Made by a program: the position numbers and the translations under genes. Of a stretch of DNA of 55,194 nucleotides, positions 32,549-41,626 are shown in pieces. Within the stretch, counting starts at the first letter, position 1, and the number at the start of each line of letters is the position of its first letter. A model generated the notes under the pieces. The model had not been told where the DNA came from. It saw only the letters and a program-made list of their open reading frames with translations, and did not search any database. The stretch is from Streptomyces sparsogenes (GTDB lineage: Bacteria; Actinomycetota; Actinomycetes; Streptomycetales; Streptomycetaceae): contig NZ_MAXF01000032.1 in assembly GCF_001704635.1 (NCBI RefSeq), positions 1 to 55,194 of the forward strand. Reading direction: 5' to 3'.

Positions 32549-33353
32549 GCGAGGCTCCTCTCTCGCGGGTGATCCGCACCTCTTCGCCGAGCGAGGCCCA
32601 GATCTCGCGGTAGATCTCGATGAACCGGGGGTCGAGCCGCACCGACTCGACCTTGCGGGGCCTCGGCAGGTCGATCTCGAACACTTCCTTGACGGTGGCC
32701 GGGCCGGCGGTCATGACCACGACCTTGTCGGCGAGGGCGATGGACTCCTCCAGGTCGTGGGTGACGAAGACGACGGAGGCTCCGGTCCCGGACCACAGTT
32801 CGAGCAGTTCGTCGGACATCAGCGCCCGGGTCTGCACGTCGAGCGCCGAGAACGGCTCGTCCATGAGGAGGATCTCGGGGTCGTTGACGAAGGTGGCGGC
32901 GAGCGCGACGCGCTTGCGCTGGCCGCCCGACAGCTGGTGCGGATAGCGGTCCTCGAAGGACGAGAGCCCGACCCGGGCCAGCCACTCCCGCGCCCGCTCC
33001 TTGGCCTCCGCCTTCGGCACGCCGCGGAAGCGGGGGCCGGCCATCACGTTGGACAGCACGCTGCGCCAGGGGAAGACCGCGTCCTGCTGGAAGACGAAGC
33101 CGACCTTGGACCCGATGCCGCGGACCGGCTCGCCGGCCACCAGCACATCGCCCTCGGTGGGCTCCTCCAGTCCGCTGACGAGGGTGAGTGTCGTGGACTT
33201 CCCGCATCCGGTGGGGCCGACCACGGCGACGAACTCGCCCCGCCCGACGGTCAGGTCCAGATCCCTGACGGCGGTGTGGAGGCCCCCGGACGGCGTCCGG
33301 AACACCTTGCTCGTGCCCCGCAACTCGATGGCAGGGCCGGTGTGTCTGCTCAT
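32541..33353 (-). CDS. NitT/TauT-type ABC importer ATP-binding protein
   Basis: This 270-residue ATPase has Walker A GPTGCGKST, Q-loop VFQQDAVFPWRSV, signature LSGGQRKRVALAATFV, Walker B ILLMDEPFSALD and switch His in FVTHDLEESIALAD. The ATG at 33353 is taken as the start; the frame is open 44 codons further, but that stretch lies in the promoter region with no family similarity. First gene of the importer operon, it diverges from a two-component system gene pair that probably controls it. Confidence 0.94.
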   Translation of the reverse strand: MSRHTGPAIELRGTSKVFRTPSGGLHTAVRDLDLTVGRGEFVAVVGPTGCGKSTTLTLVSGLEEPTEGDVLVAGEPVRGIGSKVGFVFQQDAVFPWRSVLSNVMAGPRFRGVPKAEAKERAREWLARVGLSSFEDRYPHQLSGGQRKRVALAATFVNDPEILLMDEPFSALDVQTRALMSDELLELWSGTGASVVFVTHDLEESIALADKVVVMTAGPATVKEVFEIDLPRPRKVESVRLDPRFIEIYREIWASLGEEVRITRERGASHA

Positions 33354-33400
33354 GGCCGAGGAGGCTAGGAGTGGAGCGGACCACACCGGCAGCCTTAAGG

Positions 33401-33419
33401 GCACAACGCGCTCTTGTGC
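33401..33419. promoter_or_regulatory. Inverted repeat GCACAA-N7-TTGTGC in a divergent promoter region
   Basis: The 6-base arms (33401-33406 and 33414-33419) are perfect. The site is 48 bases upstream of the importer ATPase start and 150 bases upstream of the sensor kinase start. It is a candidate binding site for the CitB-type response regulator encoded here. Confidence 0.45.
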
Positions 33420-33570
33420 GCGCAAACCCCGTTCTGCTCGTTTAGCTCGCGCTACGGCAACGAATCCGCTACGGACCCTGGGCAACCGGCGCGGAGCACC
33501 CTTACCGTGCGATGGCAGCGAGGTAAACGGAATAGCTCATACCGCTTGCGCGGAGGGCCTGGAGACAGGG

Positions 33571-35388
33571 GTGACCGAGGTGCGGATCCGCTGGCCCAGA
33601 CGTGTCTCCGCCCAGGTGCTGGCCGTGCAGCTGACCCTCACCGCCGGGGTGATGGTGCTCGCCACCGGGCTCTTCCTCGCCCCGCTCAGCTCCGAGATCG
33701 ACGACCAGGCCATGCACAAGGCGCTCTCCATCGCCCAGGCCACCGCCGCCGACCCCGACCTCGCCCACGATCTGCTGACCACCGCGCCGAGCGCGCGGGG
33801 GCCGGTGCAGCGGAAGGCCGAGCGGATCCGCCGGGCCACCGGGGCGCTGTACGTGGTGGTGCTGGACCGGCGTGGGGTGCGCTGGTCGCACACCACCACC
33901 GCGCGCATCGGCGAACACGTCTCCACCGACCCGGGGGCAGCGCTCTCCGGACAGCAGATCATGCAGATCGACGTCGGCACCCTGGGCCGCTCGGCCCGCG
34001 CCAAGGTGCCGCTGCGCACCGCCGACGGGAAGATCGTCGGCGCGGTGTCGGTCGGCATCGGCTACGGCAGCGTCCGCGACCAGTTGCTCGCCACCGTGCC
34101 CCGGCTGCTGCGGTACGCGGGCCTGGCGCTCGGCGTGGGCGTGCTGGCCGCGATCGGCGTCTCACGCAGCCTGCACCGCCGTACGCATGGGATCGCGTTC
34201 GCCGACATCTCGGCGCTGCTCGACGAGCGCGAGGCCATGCTGCACGGCATCCGCGAGGGCGTGGTCGCCTTCGACCGGGAGGGCCGGATCCGCCTGATCA
34301 ACGACGAGGCGCGGCGGCTGCTCGGCGTCGGCGCGGACGCCACCGGCCGCACCCTGGAGGAGGCGCTGCCCCCGGGCCGTACCACGGAGGTGCTGGCGGG
34401 ACGGGCCGACGGGGCGGATCTGCTGACCGTCAGCGGCGGCCGGGTCCTGGTGGCCAACCGGATGCCGACCAAGGACGGCGGCGCGGTGGCGACGCTGCGC
34501 GACCGCACCGAACTGGAGCTGCTGGGCCGGGAGCTGGACTCCACCCGCGGACTCCTGGACGCCCTGCGCGCCCAGGACCACGAACACGCCAACCGGCTGC
34601 ACACCCTGCTCGGACTGCTCGAACTCGGGCTCCACCAGCGGGCGGCGGAATTCATCTCCGGGCTCACCGACACCCATCGGGCCTCCGCCGAGCAGATCTC
34701 CGAGCGGGTGCGCGACCCGCTGCTCTCGGCGCTGCTCGTCGGGAAGGCCGCCATCGTGGCGGAGCGCGGGGCGTCCCTGCGCGTGTCGCCCCAGACCCTG
34801 CTGACCGAGCGGGTGGTCGACCCGCGCGATCTGGTGACCGTGCTCGGCAACCTGGTCGACAACGCGCTGGACGCCGTGGCCTCACCGCCCCGCCCCGACC
34901 CGTTCATCGAGGTCGAGCTGCGCGCCGAGGGCACCACGGCCGTGCTGCGCGTCAGCGACAACGGCCCGGGCGTGCCGCCCGGGATGCGCGAACAGATTTT
35001 CGCCGAGGGCTGGTCCACCAAGCGGGCCCCCTCGTCCTCGGCGCCGTCCCCGCGCGGCCGGGGCATCGGTCTGGCCCTGGTGCGGCGGCTCGCCGAGCGG
35101 TACGGCGGGATGGCCCGGGTCACCGCCCGGGCGGGCGGGGGCGCGGTGTTCACCGTCATCCTGCCCGAGGCACTCGATCCGGACCCAGCCCGTACCGACG
35201 GAGCCCGCACCCCGGACCCGGATCTGACCCCGGACCCGGACCTGACCTCGGCCCCGGATCTGACCACCGCCCCGGACCTGACCACCGCCCCGGGCCTGAC
35301 CACCGCCCCGGGCCCGGCCCCGGGCGGCGACACGCGCGCGGACCACATCCCCGTCCAGCAGCTCACCACAGCGGGAGAGTCACGATGA
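33571..35388 (+). CDS. CitA/DcuS-type sensor histidine kinase
   Basis: This 605-residue kinase starts at GTG 33571 with GGAG 6 bases upstream; earlier in-frame codons lie in the promoter. It has a transmembrane helix (VLAVQLTLTAGVMVLATGLFLA), an extracytoplasmic sensor domain (about 45-170), a second helix (YAGLALGVGVLAAIGV), a PAS domain (about 210-310) and a SpoOB-type kinase core (QDHEHANRLHTLLGLLELG with the phospho-His; NLVDNALDAV; DNGPGVPPG; RGRGIGLALVRRL). The last 75 residues are low complexity, with repeated PDLT(T/P)AP. Such kinases usually sense di- or tricarboxylates. It overlaps the regulator gene as ATGA and diverges from an importer operon. Confidence 0.94.
   Translation: MTEVRIRWPRRVSAQVLAVQLTLTAGVMVLATGLFLAPLSSEIDDQAMHKALSIAQATAADPDLAHDLLTTAPSARGPVQRKAERIRRATGALYVVVLDRRGVRWSHTTTARIGEHVSTDPGAALSGQQIMQIDVGTLGRSARAKVPLRTADGKIVGAVSVGIGYGSVRDQLLATVPRLLRYAGLALGVGVLAAIGVSRSLHRRTHGIAFADISALLDEREAMLHGIREGVVAFDREGRIRLINDEARRLLGVGADATGRTLEEALPPGRTTEVLAGRADGADLLTVSGGRVLVANRMPTKDGGAVATLRDRTELELLGRELDSTRGLLDALRAQDHEHANRLHTLLGLLELGLHQRAAEFISGLTDTHRASAEQISERVRDPLLSALLVGKAAIVAERGASLRVSPQTLLTERVVDPRDLVTVLGNLVDNALDAVASPPRPDPFIEVELRAEGTTAVLRVSDNGPGVPPGMREQIFAEGWSTKRAPSSSAPSPRGRGIGLALVRRLAERYGGMARVTARAGGGAVFTVILPEALDPDPARTDGARTPDPDLTPDPDLTSAPDLTTAPDLTTAPGLTTAPGPAPGGDTRADHIPVQQLTTAGESR
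35211..35322 (+). repeat. About six 18-base in-frame repeats at the end of the sensor kinase gene
   Basis: Units of the form (CACCGCCCCGGACCTGAC) encode PDLTPD, PDLTSA, PDLTTA, PDLTTA, PGLTTA and PGPAPG. They make a flexible Pro/Asp/Thr tail after the ATP-binding domain and are likely variable in length between strains. Confidence 0.85.
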
Positions 35389-36080
35389 TCGACGTCCTCG
35401 TCGTGGACGACGACTTCCACGTCGCAGAGATCAACTCCGCGTATGTGGCCCAGGTGCCCGGCTTCCGGGTCGCCGCCCGCGCCCATACCGCCGCCCAGGC
35501 CCTGGCGACCCTGGAACGCACCCATGTCGACCTCGTCCTGCTCGACCACTACCTGCCCGACGAGACCGGGCTGACCCTGGTCCGGCGGATGCGGCAGCTC
35601 GGCCACCACGCGGATGTGATCATGGTGACGGCGGCCTGCGATGTCGCCACCGTCCAGGCCGCCATGCGGTACGGCGCGTTGCAGTACCTGGTCAAGCCGT
35701 TCAACTTCGCGGGGCTGCGCGTCAAGCTCGACGGCTATACGACGCTGCGCCATACGCTCGAGGGGGTCGGCGGGCGCGGTGAGACGGGCCAGGAGCGGGT
35801 GGACCGGATCTTCGGCGCCTTCCGGACCGCCGACGCCACCGCCCGCTCCGCGCTCCCCAAGGGCCACTCCGCGCCGACGGTCGACCTCATCCGCCGCGCC
35901 CTGGGCCAGGCCGACCGTCCGCTCTCCGCCCACGAGGTCGCCGAGCGCACGGGGATCAGCCGCTCCACCGCGCAGCGCTATCTCAAGTACCTGGAACACG
36001 CGGGGCGGATCAGCCTCAGCCTCAAATACGGCGACACCGGCCGCCCCGAACACCGTTACTCCTGGGTGGCGGTGAACTGA
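35385..36080 (+). CDS. CitB/DcuR-type response regulator
   Basis: This 231-residue regulator has a receiver domain (MIDVLVVDDDFHVAEI; phosphoacceptor Asp54 in VLLDHYLP; Lys in YLVKPFNF). A C-terminal helix-turn-helix follows (SAHEVAERTGISRSTAQRYLKYLEHAGRI), typical of the CitB group. ATG at 35385 overlaps the kinase stop. It probably controls the divergent NitT/TauT-type importer. It ends 45 bases from the stop of the convergent sbnB-like gene, so it marks the left border of the NRPS cluster. Confidence 0.95.
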   Translation: MIDVLVVDDDFHVAEINSAYVAQVPGFRVAARAHTAAQALATLERTHVDLVLLDHYLPDETGLTLVRRMRQLGHHADVIMVTAACDVATVQAAMRYGALQYLVKPFNFAGLRVKLDGYTTLRHTLEGVGGRGETGQERVDRIFGAFRTADATARSALPKGHSAPTVDLIRRALGQADRPLSAHEVAERTGISRSTAQRYLKYLEHAGRISLSLKYGDTGRPEHRYSWVAVN

Positions 36081-36125
36081 TCCGGGCGGCCGGTGGCGGA
36101 GTTCCCGGGTGGCCGGGCGGCGGGG

Positions 36126-37133
36126 CTACCAGCGGGTGGTCTCGCCGAAGAAGTCGTCGATGGCGATGGCCTCGCCCGCCTCGGTGGCGGCGCGGTAGAC
36201 GTGGGCGCCGACCGCGAGGTCGAGCACGCCGAGGCCGAAGGGCGAGAAGATCACGGGCTTGTCGGGGCGCGTGGTGACCTCGCCGCGGATGTGCTGGGCG
36301 AGAGTGCCGGTGATGAAGTCGCGGTTGCCGTACTTCTGCTCGGCCAGGTGGGGTGAGGTGTTGGCCTTGAGGCAGTGGTCGATGTCGTCGACGATGTTGT
36401 ACGAGTCGTGGACGATCTCGGGGCCGATGTCGCGCAGGGAGATGTTGAGGACCACCTGCCCGGGGGCGAAGGCGCGCGGGTCGAGGATGTAGGGCTCGCC
36501 GGCGGTGGTGGCCAGGACGACCACGTCGGCCACGTCCAGGGCGGTGCGCAGGTCGTCGGTGGTCTCGGCGCGGTAGCCGAGGGAGTCGGTGGCGTAGCCG
36601 GCGAGGGCCCGGCCGTACTCGGGGTGCTGGTCGTGGACGACGAGGGTGTCGACGGACCATTCCTGGGCGGCGAAGAACTCGAGGATGTTGCGGGCGATGA
36701 TGCCCGCCCCGACCACCGTGAGCCGGCGGGCGGTGCGGCCGCCGGTGAGCTGTTCGGCGGCGAGGACGGCGGAGGCCGCGGTGCGGGCGGCGCTGATCTG
36801 GGAGGCTTCGAGGAGGGCGAACGGGTAGCCGGTGGCGTAGTCGTTGAGGAGCAGGGCGGCGGAGGCGCGGGGGATGCCGTGGCTGATGTTGCCCGGGAAG
36901 CTGCCGATCCACTTGATGCCGGCGACATCGTGCTTGCCGCCCAGGTAGGCGGGAAGGGCGATGATGCGGGCGTCGGGCTTGTCGGGGAAGCGCAGGAAGT
37001 AGCTGTCCGGGTTGACGGAGTCGCCCTCGTCGTGGGTCAGATAGGTCTCCCTCACCTCCCGCACGATCTCCCGGCGGCTGCGGCCGATGATGTCGCGGGC
37101 CGTTCTGCCGCCGATCACGCTGAACTCGAACAC
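36126..37133 (-). CDS. SbnB-like L-2,3-diaminopropionate synthase (ornithine cyclodeaminase family)
   Basis: This 335-residue enzyme is of the ornithine cyclodeaminase/mu-crystallin fold. In staphyloferrin B biosynthesis SbnB oxidatively hydrolyses N-(1-amino-1-carboxy-2-ethyl)-glutamate with NAD to L-2,3-diaminopropionate and 2-oxoglutarate. Seen here are DSYFLRFPDKPDARIIALPAYLGG, GIKWIGSFPGN, the NAD motif LTVVGAGIIARNI and DIDHCLKANTSPHLAEQ. I chose the GTG at 37133 with GGAAGGG upstream, which gives the normal family length; the frame is open 32 codons further. Its SbnA-like partner lies 6.4 kb away, on the other side of the transport genes and next to the NRPS. Together they should supply diaminopropionate. 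Confidence 0.9.
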   Translation of the reverse strand: MFEFSVIGGRTARDIIGRSRREIVREVRETYLTHDEGDSVNPDSYFLRFPDKPDARIIALPAYLGGKHDVAGIKWIGSFPGNISHGIPRASAALLLNDYATGYPFALLEASQISAARTAASAVLAAEQLTGGRTARRLTVVGAGIIARNILEFFAAQEWSVDTLVVHDQHPEYGRALAGYATDSLGYRAETTDDLRTALDVADVVVLATTAGEPYILDPRAFAPGQVVLNISLRDIGPEIVHDSYNIVDDIDHCLKANTSPHLAEQKYGNRDFITGTLAQHIRGEVTTRPDKPVIFSPFGLGVLDLAVGAHVYRAATEAGEAIAIDDFFGETTRW

Positions 37134-37275
37134 GGGTTTCCCTTCCGGTCGTTGGCGGGCTGGTTGCGGTGGTGACATGGCGGGCGGGGCCGACGCGTGG
37201 CCGGCCACCGCCCGTCCGTCGTTCTGCATTCCGGTGTTCTGTCTGTGTCGGGCTCGTGGGTGGTCAGGTGGGTGG

Positions 37276-39516
37276 TCAGTAGGTGACCGGCACGCCCTGC
37301 GTTTCCCGGGCCGCCACGTTGCCCGGGCCCGCCTGGTGTGTCCCGGCGGGGCGGGACTTGCGGAGGAAGCCGGGGGCGGCCCAGTTGGCCTTGCCCAGCA
37401 GGGCCATCACGGAGGGCAGCAGGATCGCCCGGACGACGGTGGCGTCGAGCAGGACGGCCACCGCCAGGCCCACGCCCAGCTGCTTGAAGTCCTGCATGGC
37501 GAGGGTGCCGAAGACCGCGAACACCGCCACCATGATCAGGCCGGCGCTGGTGACCACCCCGGCGGTGGAGCGGATGCCGTGGGCGATGGCGTCGCGGGTG
37601 GTGGCCCCGCGGTCGTAGGCCTCGCGGATCCGGGAGACCACGAACACGTGGTAGTCCATCGAGAGGCCGAAGAGGACCACGAAGACGAACAGCGGCATCC
37701 AGGACTCCAGGGCGCCCGGGGCCTCGGTGCCGACCAGGGAGGCGCCCCAGCCGTGCTGGAAGACGGCGGTCATCACGCCGTACGCGGCGCCCACCGACAG
37801 CAGGTTGAGGACGATCGAGGTCAGCGCGATGACCGGGGACCGGAAGGACACCAGCATCAGCAGGAAGGTCACGCCCATCACGAAGGCGAAGACCGGGACG
37901 ATGCTGCTCTTGAGCTGGTCGTTGTAGTCCTCGGAGAAGGCCAGGTCACCGCGGACCAGGGCGGTGGTGCCGGAGACCTTGCCCAGGGTGTCGGGGATCA
38001 GGGTGGAGCGCAGTTCCCCGAGGGCCTTCTTGGAGGTGGCGTCGCTGCCGTTGCCGACCAGCGGGACGCTGATCTCGGCGATGTTCTGCTTGGCGTGGAC
38101 CGTGACGTCGATCTGCTTGCCGGTCTGCCCGGAGGCGAGCGCCGCCTTCTTGAAGTCGGCGATGGCCTGGGTGACCTTGGGCGAGTCGATGTCGTCGGAC
38201 TCGACCACCACGCCGGCCGGGGCGGGCGCGCCGGGGAACTCCTTTCCGATCCGTTCCGAGACGGACACCATCGGGTTGTCGGCGGGGAGCAGCTTGTCGG
38301 TGCCGAGCTTCTCGGTCTTCATGCCCAGGGCGGGGGCGGCGAGGGCCAGCAGCAGGGCGGCGCCCAGCAGGGCGAACACCCCGGGCCTGGCGAGCACCCC
38401 GCGCAGCAGGGCGTTGTTGCGGCGGCCGGCGCCGGTCGCGGCGGCCGCGGCGCGGGCCTGGCGGCGGCGGCCGATGAACGGGATGCGGCCCTTCTCGACC
38501 TTGTCGCCGAGCATGGCCATCATGGCGGGCAGGACGGTCATGGAGCCGAGCACCGCGATCAGGACGACCTCGATGGTGGCGAAGGCGAAGCCCTTGAACA
38601 CGGTCAGCCCGGACAGGAACATGCCGGCCATGGCGACCACCACGGTGATGCCGGAGATCAGCACCGAGTGTCCGGAGGTGGCGGCGGCGATGTGCAGGGC
38701 GGTGTCCCGGTCGCGTCCCGCGGCGCGCTCCTCCCGCTCGCGGCGCAGGTAGAACAGGCAGTAGTCGACGCCGACGGCCAGGCCCATGAGGAACATCACG
38801 GAGCTGGTCATGCCGTCGACCGGCACCACCTGGCTGGTCAGGGCCAGCAGGCCCATGGCGCCCACGCAGGCGGTGGCGGCGAGCAGCACCGGCAGCACGG
38901 CGGCCACGAAGGCGCCGAAGACGACCAGCAGGATGCCGAGGGCGACCGGCAGGGCGGTCATCTCGGCCCGGGCGAAGTCCTCGCCGAGGCTGTCGTTGAT
39001 GCCCTTGAGGCCGGTGGCGGCGCCGTACTGGCCGAGTGTCACCGAGGCCTGGGCCTTGTCGGTCTTCTCGACGGCGTCGATGACGGGCTGGATGCGGTCG
39101 GCCGCGGTGTCCGGGTCGCCCTTGACGTCGTACTGGATGAGCGCGGAGTGCTTGTCCTCGGAGACCACGGGTGTGGTGTTCGGGTCGTGGAGGTTGGTGA
39201 CCAGGCCGGTCGCCTTGATGGCGTTCACCGTGGCGGTGACGGCGCCCCGGAACTCGGCGTCGTCGGCGGTGAGTTTGTCGCTGTGCACCAGGACCAGCTC
39301 CGCGGCGAGCGGTGCCAGGTCGGCGTCCTGGAGGATGCGCTCGGCCCGGCCGGAGTCGCCGGTGCCGTAGTCCGCGTTGGTCAGGGTCTTCTGTCCCGCG
39401 GCGCCGCCCACGACGGTGACCAGGACGACCAGGACGATCCAGCCGAAGACGGCGGTCTTCCGGTGGCGGGCGCTCCAGTCACCGAGCGCGGCGGCGAAAT
39501 TTCGATGACGTGCCAT
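37276..39516 (-). CDS. MmpL/RND-family transporter
   Basis: This 746-residue membrane protein has two MMPL halves, each with a first membrane helix, a large extracytoplasmic loop (about 45-175 and 395-530) and a five-helix bundle. Motifs include MFLMGLAVGVDYCLFYLRREREE and VVLFGLSMDYHVFVVSRIREAYD, the conserved Asp-Tyr pairs used for proton coupling. GGAGAGG precedes the ATG. In actinomycetes these pumps export lipids or lipopeptide-like metabolites. It follows the same strand as the sbnB-like gene (142 bases between) and diverges from the ABC pair, so export of the NRPS product is the likely role. Confidence 0.95.
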   Translation of the reverse strand: MARHRNFAAALGDWSARHRKTAVFGWIVLVVLVTVVGGAAGQKTLTNADYGTGDSGRAERILQDADLAPLAAELVLVHSDKLTADDAEFRGAVTATVNAIKATGLVTNLHDPNTTPVVSEDKHSALIQYDVKGDPDTAADRIQPVIDAVEKTDKAQASVTLGQYGAATGLKGINDSLGEDFARAEMTALPVALGILLVVFGAFVAAVLPVLLAATACVGAMGLLALTSQVVPVDGMTSSVMFLMGLAVGVDYCLFYLRREREERAAGRDRDTALHIAAATSGHSVLISGITVVVAMAGMFLSGLTVFKGFAFATIEVVLIAVLGSMTVLPAMMAMLGDKVEKGRIPFIGRRRQARAAAAATGAGRRNNALLRGVLARPGVFALLGAALLLALAAPALGMKTEKLGTDKLLPADNPMVSVSERIGKEFPGAPAPAGVVVESDDIDSPKVTQAIADFKKAALASGQTGKQIDVTVHAKQNIAEISVPLVGNGSDATSKKALGELRSTLIPDTLGKVSGTTALVRGDLAFSEDYNDQLKSSIVPVFAFVMGVTFLLMLVSFRSPVIALTSIVLNLLSVGAAYGVMTAVFQHGWGASLVGTEAPGALESWMPLFVFVVLFGLSMDYHVFVVSRIREAYDRGATTRDAIAHGIRSTAGVVTSAGLIMVAVFAVFGTLAMQDFKQLGVGLAVAVLLDATVVRAILLPSVMALLGKANWAAPGFLRKSRPAGTHQAGPGNVAARETQGVPVTY

Positions 39517-39798
39517 TACCTCTCCTGCGGTCAGCGGCGTTTGCCCCGTAGCCGCGGAGGCCGTGGGGGATTGTTGAAAACGCTAGGCGCTGATCAGAGG
39601 CCATGGAGCCGGTGGAGCTTGCAGCAAGCTGCGGCTGCAGAGTACTGCCACCCGGATCCGGACATATCGGGCACCGGGCGTGCGATTCCGCTGCTACATT
39701 TCCCAGCAGATCAATACCCGAACTCCCACGTTTCGAAGGGAACGTTTCGAAGGGAATTCGGAATTCCATCGAAAGGGAAGGCTGGGAGAGGGGGATTC
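39517..39798. other. Divergent promoter region between the MmpL and ABC exporter genes
   Basis: There are 282 bases without a gene, noticeably AT-richer than the flanks. The right half holds a 14-base direct repeat and a GAATTC palindrome, listed next. Its place between two transporter operons makes it the main control point of the export genes. Confidence 0.6.
39728..39767. promoter_or_regulatory. Direct repeat ACGTTTCGAAGGGA x2 plus palindrome GGAATTC-G-GAATTCC
   Basis: The 14-base unit occurs twice in tandem (39728-39741, 39742-39755) and runs into a perfect odd palindrome at 39753-39767. It starts 71 bases before the ABC ATPase GTG. Similar GAATTC palindromes recur before the repeat-peptide gene (43082, 43187), suggesting one regulator, possibly the LuxR-type protein of this cluster. 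Confidence 0.55.
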
Positions 39799-40764
39799 GT
39801 GGATATCGCCATCGCGGCAGAGAATCTTGGAAAGCGTTACGGAAACCACCAGGCGCTCGCGGGAGTGGATCTCGAGGTACGGGCCGGAACGGTGCTCGGG
39901 CTGCTGGGCCACAACGGCGCCGGCAAGACGACCACCGTCCGGGTGCTGGCCACGCTGCTGGAGCCGGACTCCGGCAGCGCCCGGGTCGCGGGCTTCGACG
40001 TCGTACGCGAACCGCGCGAGGTGCGGCGGCGGATCGGCCTGGCGGGCCAGTACGCGGCGGTGGACGAGCTGCTCACCGGCCGGGAGAACCTGGTCCTGCT
40101 GGGCACGCTGCTGCGGCTCGGCCGCCGGCGGGCCCGGCAGCGGGCGGACGAGCTGCTGACCGCGTTCGAGCTGACCGGGGCCGCGGACCGCCCGGTGCGC
40201 ACCTACTCGGGCGGGATGCGGCGCCGGCTGGACCTGGCGGCCTGTCTGATCGCCTCGCCGGCCGTGCTGTTCCTGGACGAGCCGACGACCGGCCTCGACC
40301 CGTCCAGCCGGATGGTGCTGTGGCAGATGGTCCGCGAGCAGGTCGCCCAGGGGGTGACCGTGCTGCTGACCACGCAGTACCTGGAGGAGGCGGACTACCT
40401 CGCCGATCAGATCATGGTGTTCGCGGCCGGCCGCACCCTCGCCGAGGGCACCCCGGACGAGCTCAAGCAGAAGGTCGGCGAGGAATGGCTGGAGGTGGCC
40501 GTCGCCACCGCCGGGGACCTGCCCGCGGCGCTCGCCGCGCTGGGCCCGGTGGCCGTGGCCAGCCCCACCGTGGACGAGACGGGCCACCGGATTTCCGTCC
40601 AACTGGCGGACAGGATGGGCGCCATCGCGGCCGCCGCCACGGCGCTGGAGGGCAGCGGGGCAGATGTCGTCGACTTCGCGCTGCGCCGGCCCTCGCTCGA
40701 CGACGTGTTCTTTCACCTCACCGGCGAGAACAACAAGACCACCACCGCGGAGGACGGCTCATGA
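39799..40764 (+). CDS. ABC exporter ATP-binding protein (DrrA type)
   Basis: This 321-residue ATPase has Walker A GHNGAGKTT, signature YSGGMRRRLDLAACLI, Walker B VLFLDEPTTGLDPSS, switch region LLTTQYLEEADYLAD and the DrrA-type C-terminal domain ending FALRRPSLDDVFFHLTG. The switch position has Gln (TTQY) in place of the usual His, which is common in this subgroup. The GTG at 39799 follows GAGGGGG; the longer open frame to the left is run-in. ATGA overlap with the permease gene. It probably exports the NRPS product or gives resistance. Confidence 0.94.
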   Translation: MDIAIAAENLGKRYGNHQALAGVDLEVRAGTVLGLLGHNGAGKTTTVRVLATLLEPDSGSARVAGFDVVREPREVRRRIGLAGQYAAVDELLTGRENLVLLGTLLRLGRRRARQRADELLTAFELTGAADRPVRTYSGGMRRRLDLAACLIASPAVLFLDEPTTGLDPSSRMVLWQMVREQVAQGVTVLLTTQYLEEADYLADQIMVFAAGRTLAEGTPDELKQKVGEEWLEVAVATAGDLPAALAALGPVAVASPTVDETGHRISVQLADRMGAIAAAATALEGSGADVVDFALRRPSLDDVFFHLTGENNKTTTAEDGS

Positions 40765-41606
40765 GCGGCGTGACGGCATCGGCGGCCCGGCCCCGGGCGG
40801 GCGCGGGCGGGTCGGCCGGGATCGGGGACGTGCTGGCCCTGACCGGCCGGCATCTGAGGCATCTGCGCAGAACACCGGAGAAGCTCATCGCGGTGGCCCT
40901 GACCCCGGTGGCCATGGTGGTGATCCTCGGCTATCTGTTCGCCAGTGTTATCACGATCAAGGACAGCGGCGGTGTCGAATACCACGACTACGTCATGGCC
41001 GGGGTGTTCGCCCAGATCGGGCTCACCTGTGTCGGCATCACCGCGCTCGGCGTGGCCTCCGACCTGGGCAAGGGCCTGATCGACCGGTTCCGCTCGCTGC
41101 CGATGGCCCGCTCCTCGGTGCTGGTCAGCCACACCGCGGCCGACCTCGTCCCGGCGGCGGTCAGCATGGTGGCGGTGGCGGGCATCGGCCTGCTGGTCGG
41201 CTGGCGCACCGACGCCGGTGTGCTGTCCGTGGCGGGCGGCTTCGCGCTGCTGCTGGCCTTCGCCTACGCGATGCTGTGGCTCGGCGCGCTGCTGGGGATG
41301 GTGCTGCGCAACATGGAGGCCATCAACGGCATCTCGGCGCTGACGCTGGTCATCCTCTCGTTCATGTCCAACTCCTTCATGCCGCTGTCCGGCCTGCCCG
41401 GCTGGCTGCGCACGGTGGTGGAGTGGAACCCGGTCAGCTCGGTGTCCGAGGCCTGCCGGGTGCTGTGGGGCAACGCGCCCGCCTCCAGTGGCGGCAGCCT
41501 GCCGATGCAGCATCCGGTGCTGGTCTCGGTCATCACGGTGGCCGCGCTGATCGCCGTACTGATCCCGGTGGCCCTGCGGACCTTCCGCACGGCAGCCGCG
41601 CGCTGA
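40761..41606 (+). CDS. ABC-2 exporter permease (DrrB type)
   Basis: This 281-residue membrane partner of the preceding ATPase has six membrane segments (first LIAVALTPVAMVVILGYLFASV) and the family stretch SNSFMPLSGLPGWLRTVVEWNPVS. It starts at ATG 40761 inside the ATGA overlap. The gene ends 20 bases from the stop of the convergent LuxR-type regulator gene. Confidence 0.94.
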   Translation: MSGVTASAARPRAGAGGSAGIGDVLALTGRHLRHLRRTPEKLIAVALTPVAMVVILGYLFASVITIKDSGGVEYHDYVMAGVFAQIGLTCVGITALGVASDLGKGLIDRFRSLPMARSSVLVSHTAADLVPAAVSMVAVAGIGLLVGWRTDAGVLSVAGGFALLLAFAYAMLWLGALLGMVLRNMEAINGISALTLVILSFMSNSFMPLSGLPGWLRTVVEWNPVSSVSEACRVLWGNAPASSGGSLPMQHPVLVSVITVAALIAVLIPVALRTFRTAAAR

Positions 41607-41626
41607 CCATGGCGGGCCGCCGCCGG

